60,000 nt of DNA from assembly GCA_905221605.1 (NCBI GenBank), contig CAJNDS010002511.1, positions 148,501 to 208,500 of the forward strand. The letters are read 5' to 3'. The notes beneath the pieces are model-generated. The model did no database searches, had not been told where the DNA came from, and worked only from the letters and a program-made list of their open reading frames with translations. This document shows positions 52,801 through 60,000 of the stretch, in pieces. The position numbers and the translations under genes are program-made. This DNA is from Symbiodinium natans (Eukaryota; Sar; Dinophyceae; Suessiales; Symbiodiniaceae). Numbering within the stretch: the stretch's first letter is position 1; every line of letters begins with the position of its first letter.

Positions 52801-55800
52801 TTTCCGCCCCGGCGCGAGCCGGCGTTCAGCGAAAACCACGTCTCAGACTCCTGCTGCGCATCGAAGGACAGGGCCTGGGCTCAGCGGACGAGGGCAAAAG
52901 CTCTTGAGGCCCTTTTTGCTGCCCGGGCTGCTTCCGTATGCCGGGGTAAGTTTCCCAGTACCCTTATATAAACTTAAGGCCCCTAAAACCCCGAGATTCC
53001 CATAGATTCCCTACCCCACCCTGCCCCCTGGCCCTAGGGTTCTAGATCCTTCTTTGTCATCTGGGCACCCTGAGCCAACGTGCACACGGGCTCGGGAAAT
53101 TCGGGGGGCAACAACAGTCTGATATGAACAAGCAGAACAAGCATACAATGGCAAGAAAATTCGCCATGTCCTTTTGGCATCTTTTGGCTTCATAACCAGC
53201 TTTTTGTGGTGAGCATGGGTGTTCGTGTTCGAGTCCTCCCGGCGCTGGAGCCTCTTGGAGCATCTCAGGGGTCACGATCCCCAAAAGATCGGGGCGATAG
53301 CCGTTTGTGGGGGGATTTAGGCATTCTAGGGTCCCTTTTCTGACCACACCACAGGACCAGCTTCAGCTGGGTCTGCAGTTCTGAGACAACAGCAAGCTCA
53401 GCTGGGGCACTGTGGGCGGCGCCCAGGCCAAGGCGTTGAACAAGGGGACCAAGAAAGCGGCCAGAAAGAGGTAAGGTCCTGGGCTTATTAGGATCATTAG
53501 ACCTCAGGGGCCTCTTCACAAGTTAAATGTCTGGGCGTAGCTTGGAGAGGCTCAAAAACCTCTACAGACACAAGTTCCATGAACCAAAAGGGTGGCGAGA
53601 TTGCTTGCCCTGCCGCTTTGGGAGGCCACTGTCAAGGCAAGCTAGGTTTGCTTTTGCCACGCGCCCAGCTATCTACCCAGCGCGGCATACTTTCCGAGCC
53701 CTGGCACTTCGACGGCCCCAGTCACGACCAAAGATGGTGCGGGTGTTGTCCTGGCCGTTCGGGGGCCAGGGTTCGCGGGGTTGGGGTCCCGGGCATCTAG
53801 GTTCGTGGGTTTGTTTAGGGCTTAGGGCTGTGGGGTTACCAATAGCTCTCGGCATATGCCAAGAAATCAACTGAGAGAGGAAACCAGACAGAGCGAAACA
53901 AACAAGAGCCCCACACAGAGGGTGGGGTTTGCGCCAAGTAGCCCCAGAGTGAGACCGTGAAAACCCCAAGAAAGCAAAGATGCTTCTTCTTGGGTGCTAG
54001 GCTCCTTGACAGTCAATGGCCCAAATCTTAATGAATATAGGCGGGTAGCTTAGTACATCCTGGGGCTGGGGGGGTCCTATTTGCAGGGTTTTGCTTTCTG
54101 TTATTAAGGTGGGGGATGCTGTATTGAGAGGCAGGTCGATCCTTTTGCTACAGGCTTGCTGGGTTCCCGCCTGGACTGAAGCTGCTCATGTTCACCCACT
54201 TGCTCCCCGGATGCTGTTCTCTAGAAAAACTTGCACCTTTCAGGGATGAGCTCTCTGACATTATCCTGGGGCTACTGACCAGCTCGCGAATTTCGCCTTG
54301 CGAGTGTTCGTGCTGTCTTCTCAGGTTCAGAGCCCCATCCCATGAAGTTCATATGGCACAGCTTTGACCAACTCGTGTTTCTTTGCCTGCTGGGCAAAGG
54401 AATCAGGTTGCATAGCTGAGCAAAAGGACCCAAGTCCCAAGTCTCATTTTCATGTCTGGCGCCTGCAAACTGACAAACCCTGCAGACGGAAGCGTCATTG
54501 TAAGAACTCACAGCACTCATGCCACGAACATACTCGGGGTCCCCTGTACCCTCCTGGCCCGGGCCACCTGGCCCGGGCCACCTGGCCCCCTGACAATGCA
54601 GCAGGGTACCCCTCTGAAGTAAAATTCACAGAACCATTAAAGGCCCAATCCCATATCAGCAACTTGTTGAATTGCTTAGCCTTTACAATTGTAGTTTAGA
54701 GGTTGGTGGAATGTGGGGCAGATGGGGGCTCACACCCGGAGTGCTGTAACGAGGACCCTTGATAGACTACCCTGCGCGTCTCACCACCTGCCCCCGTTAC
54801 ATTTGCCTGCCACAAGCACGGCTGCCTCACACACATAACAACCCCCCCAACCCCCCCGCCCCCCCTCCCCCCCCCTCAGCAAAAAGCAAAACAGACACCC
54901 TCAAACCCTGCAAAGTCCGCGCCGGAAAGGCCGAGAGCCAGGCGATCAGGGGCTCTACGAAGAGGCTTAGCAGGGTGCCTCGGCTGGCATGCGTTGACGC
55001 AGGCTTCAGCATTGAGGGTTCAAGGGCCCAATCCAGCCCCCCCAAAAAGCCATCGGGGATGTCGGCTACACCATCAACCCAGGGAGCTCCATAACTCATT
55101 GTTTGGGGAATCTTCCGTAAACTATCCAGGGGGGGTTCCTGATCATGAGGTAAGGTCGGTTCCTCCATCAAGGGAGATGGAGCGTGGCGTTAGGCTGTCG
55201 GCCTGTGACAAAGCCGGGGCTGCGGGCCCTGGCTGATTTGGGGGGGCTTTGCATCAGGATTGCAAAGAAACGCCTAAACCTTTCACCCCTCCATGCTGAA
55301 CTCGCTTGACCTTTCAACTCGTTAAGCCCTAGCTTTGGCTCGGCCCAGGTGCTGAAGACCAAGGCTGCCGACCTCCGGGAGGGCTGCGTCTTGGGGCTTC
55401 TGGTCCGTTATACACAGGATTTCCAGTCTAACTTGAGGTTCTATTTCTTTTGATTTCAGAGCAGCTGGGGGAGCCCTGGGCTCATCAAGTGCTTGCTGGG
55501 ACTGCTCCAAAAGGTTTTTCTTGCCACTAAGACCCAGCTGACACCGCGCATGCCACTCTGCAGGCACACTGCTATGCTTAGTCGCAATGCTTGACAGACG
55601 TCGGCGTCTGTAACTCCGAATTATGAATTACAACTTAGAGGGTTCTGCAAATGCACAAATCGACACTCTACGAATCGGAGCTGGGCGCCGGGGTTAAGCC
55701 ATAGGTGGCATGATGTCACGATATGTCACGCCACCCCCACGTACACACTCGATTTGAACGAAGCCGCCCCATGCGCGCAAAGCCATGACAGTTACCACGA

Positions 55801-57175
55801 ATCCCCACGTGCACGCTCCATCCAGCAGAATCCCTGCCATCGGAGAAAAACGCACGCGGCATGAGATGTGTGTCAACATGATCCGGACCGCTTGACTTTC
55901 ATGAGGCTGCCCAGGCATATCCCCAAGCCTATCCCAAGTACTCGCACGTACTGAACGTTGATCTTGCAAGACCGTGCCTTTTCCCCATGTGCGTACCCGA
56001 AAACTTAAAACCTGTAGAACCGAAAACGGACGTGACAATACGCGAAACCACCAGCACTGAAGCGGGGTTCTACAAGTCCACGCTGCATTAGGGAGGTGCC
56101 AAGTTGTCCTTGGCCCTCAAGTCTTCTGCAGGCTTTCCTCAAAAAGCTCCTCATGAATCCTAAGCCCCCAGTATTTTGTTGAGAAGCCCCAAGGTCGACT
56201 GTCAGCAAGCCCCTAAGCCGGCGGAGATCCCCAGAACCCTAGGACCTCAGGGGCTCAGGGGCTTAGGGGCTTAGGGGCTTGAGGAATGAGTCGTGCCGAG
56301 CAGCATAACGCTCAGGGAAGCCCGAGGGTAGTCGTCAGTGTAGAAAATCTTCATGTATCCTGTTTTGAAGTACCTTGGTGGGCCGCGTGTTCCTGTTGGG
56401 CCCCCTCTTCAATCTCCGTTCAACTCCCGAGCTTTTGGTCAGGAGCAGAAATTCCTGCACAGGGTTCCACAGCTTGCCTGGCATGCGTCTAAAGAACCAA
56501 GCCCAGCTGCCTGAATGCGAACATTCCAAACGTCGAAGCCGTGACAGTGAATTTGGTGCAGCAGCTCAGCTGTCCAAAGTATTCCTTGCTGGCCACAAAG
56601 TACAAAGGCACTGGGTTTGGTCGCTCGCAATTGGATCCCAAAGCGGAAATCGCGGATCACTTGGGGAAAGTGTGCTAAAACGAGTGCCCTAAGTTTGAGC
56701 CCCTTGGCTTCCTGAAGCACCCTCCATTTCCACAGCCACACGCGCGAAGCCCTGTAATTTATAGCACTTGCCGATTATGCCCTCAAACGGGCCAGATATC
56801 AACGGGTGACCCCCTAACCCCAAGGGGCTGAGTGCGGTGATGGAAACCTTGCTGCAGTTCCAACCCACATCACTTGCATGTGGTTGCGTCATGCCCAATC
56901 GCTGGTGTTTGGCACAGGGCCGTTTTAGTTGCAACTCCCAACGTGCCTAAGCCCGCAGCCAACTAGCCTTGTATAAACGAAATATTTTTCCTGTGAATGA
57001 AGCCCAAGCGTACACCTCCTAAAAATCCTTTTGCAGGTAGGACACTTTTACATTTAGCTTACATGTCGTGTCCGGCCGTCCCCGAGTATGCAACGGTCCC
57101 GACAGGTGACCGTGCTTGAACCCCCCAAACCCTTCTGTTCGTTATGTCATGGTATATGGGGAGTATTTACTCTTA
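49812..57175. other. Non-coding region, no gene recognised
   Basis: Contains GGCCCGGGCCACCTGGCC duplicated at 54556-54588, C-rich patches at 54842-54878, a GGGGCTTAGGGGCTTAG run at 56250-56280 and single telomere-like words (51473, 51938, 53815). The ORF at 55694-56038 (minus) and the plus-strand ORFs at 51.8-52.5 kb have no recognisable domain. Confidence 0.5.
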
Positions 57176-57369
57176 GGGGGGGGAAGGGGGGGAGAGAAGG
57201 GGGGGGGAAGGGGGGGGGGAGGGGAGGGGAAGTGGGGGGAAAAGGGGGGGGGAAGGGGGGAAGGGGGGGGGGAAGGGGGGGGGGGGAAGGGGGGGGAGGG
57301 AGGGGGGGGGGGGGGGAAGGGGGGGGGGGGAAGGGGCGGGGGAGGGGGGGGGGGGGGGGGGGGGAAGGG
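57176..57369 (+). repeat. G-rich purine tract
   Basis: About 194 bp, almost entirely G with AA or A interruptions (only one T and one C seen). Multiple runs of at least four G make G-quadruplex or triplex structure likely. Length accuracy is doubtful. Pro- and Gly-rich ORFs here are artefacts. Confidence 0.95.
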
Positions 57370-57489
57370 TTCACCCCCGAGCTCTCTCCGATCCCCAGCC
57401 TTGCCATCGCGGGCGCCTGTCTTTGCCATGGGGTAGCACTCCTCAAAATACGGGGTTTGGGATTGAAAGGGTTTCCACTCTCGCAATCG

Positions 57490-57514
57490 CTAGGGTTTAG
57501 GGTTTAGGGTTTAG
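57490..57514 (+). repeat. Interstitial telomere-like tract (TTTAGGG)3
   Basis: CTAGGGTTTAGGGTTTAGGG followed by TTTAGGCG, 120 bp downstream of the G-rich tract. Confidence 0.93.
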
Positions 57515-60000
57515 GCGTTCATGGGAACCTCACTCCCAGACACTTCTAGCAGAAACAACAACCCCAAGCCCCTTCTCCTCCTGTGAGAACTGCGCCCCGC
57601 AATCTCGGGTCCTGAAGAGATGCCGTCTCTGCCACCTCCGCCCCATCCATGACCTCGTGTCTGCACTCGTGTGCACGCTTTCGACTGATGGGTCTTGCCT
57701 GGTGTTGGAGATCCGTGGACTTCGGAGATGCTCTGCTCATGCTGCAACCTTTGGGAGTGGTGACGTTCGATCCTTCTTGGAGTCGCCACTAGAATCACGG
57801 CCTCTCTTCTTGACGGATACTGCACAAGCCCCAAGCCCCAAAGCGCTCGCCTTCGCCATGGCAGGTCGGCACAGGTCCAGCCTTCGGCTGACCCAGGCCC
57901 CTCACGGCTTTGACGCACAAACAGCTGCCCAGGACACCTATGACTCAGTGGAGCTTGGAGTTGTGAGGGCTTCGGCTTCAGGGCTTCGCCCGGGGGTGGG
58001 GGGGTGGGGAGGGAGTTGGGGGATGGAGTGGTGTGGGGTTTTCCGGGGTGAAGGCTTTAAGGGCGCAGGCTCCTCAGCTCATCCCAGAATTGAAGACTAT
58101 TCACCTGCTCTTGACTGGGCTAACACCGGATGCCTTTTACTTGCAGCGACCTGAAAAGGCCGTATATGGGTGGCTGTGGGCGGCTTTCCCTTGCGCATCT
58201 GCAGCAGGAAAAGGAATGCTGCAGCACCAATCTCCTCTTTGAGGAGACCCGCACTAACCGGCTCAATGTACAAAAAGCAATCGCAGCTCTCAGTATGTCT
58301 TTTGCGTCGCTTCCTACCTTGGACCCCTTATCCAGAATACTCTGCGAGTGCCTTGCAGACTGTGGCTTGGCTTGCAAGCCTGCTCAGCTACCTCTGGAAC
58401 GGTGCTCAGCTGCCACACATGCACCAACGCCGGAGACATGCATGACGTTGCTAAGTCGTTAACTGTCAAGAAACAAGCGCCCCAAGTTGCGGCAAGGTGC
58501 CCAGCAACTCACCGGCGCAGAACGTATGGCCCGCTGCCCGTGACGAAATCAAGGACAGCGCGCGCGGGCTCACCTGGTCTCTCATCTCAAAGGTCAATTG
58601 CCCCACTGGCGAACACCCTGAACTTTAAGACGGTCTCCGAGAACGAGCGGGCGGGCAACCACAGCTTGCAACTCCTGTTCTTGGGTGGAATGAGGTTTCT
58701 GCTTGGGGTTGACTCTATGTTTGGCCTCTGCTGAGGCGTCCCCCAAGAAGCATCTTCGGCCGGGCCACGGCCACTGTGCTCCGACAGGATCCTCCCGAAG
58801 CAGCGCGCTAGCACCTGCTGAGGCCGGTCATAAAGCACTTTTCTATTTCTGCGATTGCACCTGCCAGTGACTTACTAGTTGCCGCTGCTTGCGTTGGCCT
58901 CGGGCGCTCGAGCTGCATTCTTGGCCCTCTCCGCCTCGGGCTCCCAGTGCCTCCGCCGGGTTCAAGGACTGAGGGCGTCAATGGGCTTAGGGTACCAGGG
59001 TGCCAGGACGGGTCCACAAGGCTACCCAAAAGTGAACCATCTGGTTTACCATGTGTAGCCACTTCCAGCCAAGATCCACCAAAGAGCCCTCACATCAAAA
59101 AGGGGTTCTCAGGTTGCCCCCTTGGATCACAACCCTTGAAGAGAAGAACCATGAGAAGAATGTTACACTGGCCCGCCACGCCCCCTATCCAGCCTCAGCG
59201 TCAAGCACTGAATCAGCCAATGGCCCGTAGGGCAGCACCCTCGCGCAGGGGGGGCTGGGTGTTTCAGAGCTGAGGATGCCCTGCGGGCCTGGGCTGCCTG
59301 AGGGCTTTGGCGTTCAAGGCATTCCCAGGGCCTTCAAGCCTGTGAGAGAAAGGGGGGTCGCCTCCTGGCACGGGCGTCTCGCCCAGGTCTGCAAGGCCAC
59401 GGAGGAGGAGGTCGGCCCTGGGCATAACTTCTGGGGAGCCCTCGAGAGGGTTCAAGATTCAGGGAGTGGAGGGATTTAAAATTCTCTCTTTTTTTTCTCT
59501 CCCGGGGCCCGAAGCGCTGATTCCCAATCCTGGCGAGGATGGTTGCCAGGGTTCGTTGAGCTCGGCGTGCAGCAGGTTTTTGCGTGGCCAGGACAACCCT
59601 TCCGCGCAGGGAAGCCGCGTTTCTTTTCAACACTTCAACATGCTCAAGACAGACAGAGAGGAGAACCCTTGTCAACCAATCTAGGGCGGCCTGTGTCCTT
59701 CAGTCAGCGAAACCTTGCTGCATTGCGGCAAAAGCCAACTCATGACGCGAACCTAAAGACACGAGGCGAGATCATCTTTCGATCCTTGTCTGTGCCGGAT
59801 CATCTGCGCTTGCATCTTTCAAGCACGGGTGCATGCTCTTTTTCAGGCAGCTCTTGTGATACCGCTTGGGGCAGGCTTACAGGGGGCCTTGATTGGAGCT
59901 ACCCTGAACCAGTCCTGGGTGGTAAGCGGTTGATGCTATACAAGTGTGTACAAGGATTCCTGTCCTTCCTGCATGCAGCCTCTTCAACACCCCCGTGGTG
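57515..60000. other. Non-coding region, no gene recognised
   Basis: Frames on both strands at 57511-58460 are open for over 100 codons, but no domain is recognisable. A T-rich patch (CTCTTTTTTTTCTCTC) is at 59485-59500. Confidence 0.45.

Overview
The window looks like nuclear DNA of a dinoflagellate; a Symbiodiniaceae-, Polarella- or Prorocentrum-like genome is my inference and the species cannot be fixed from sequence alone. Four observations support this. Very long gene-poor stretches are packed with microsatellites and homopolymers. Plant/alveolate-type telomere repeats (TTTAGGG) are scattered internally. Both recognisable full-length genes are single uninterrupted ORFs with no TATA-like signal that I can see, and each has a pyrimidine tract plus AG 36-50 nt before its ATG, as expected for spliced-leader trans-splicing. 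PPR fragments carry the dinoflagellate-like 'AISAC...W' signature.

Layout. 1-7.1 kb: no gene recognised, with an AT microsatellite, a C run and a CA/CAACG-rich simple-sequence block. 7.1-9.1 kb: dispersed repeats and PPR exons or relics on the minus strand. 9.6-11.2 kb: a complete UTP-glucose-1-phosphate uridylyltransferase gene (minus), with a 54-bp minisatellite 0.4 kb upstream of its start. 11.9-21 kb: homopolymers, a roughly 1.06-kb TG tract, dispersed repeats and telomere-like tracts. 21.9-23.7 kb: a complete ATP-type phosphoenolpyruvate carboxykinase gene with a mitochondrial-type presequence (minus). 24-60 kb: mostly non-coding sequence with paired dispersed repeats, a large TCTTCC array, a TACA array, a frameshifted LINE endonuclease relic (42.6-43.0 kb, minus), a diverged repeat cluster with G/C runs (46.5-47.7 kb) and a G-rich purine block (57.2 kb).

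All supported coding signal is on the minus strand, in keeping with the long unidirectional gene blocks known in dinoflagellates. The two enzymes both belong to storage-carbohydrate and gluconeogenic metabolism: PEPCK makes PEP from oxaloacetate, and UGPase makes UDP-glucose for glucan and glycoconjugate synthesis. They are 10.7 kb apart, so I do not infer co-regulation.

I did not find a clearly new multi-gene system. The observations most worth checking are a degenerate tandem spliced-leader-like sequence before the UGPase gene (possible retroposed gene), the telomere-like tracts at the edges of dispersed repeats, the 46.5-47.7 kb repeat family and the 54-bp minisatellite. Introns with non-canonical sites, typical of this lineage, could hide spliced genes that I cannot see by eye.
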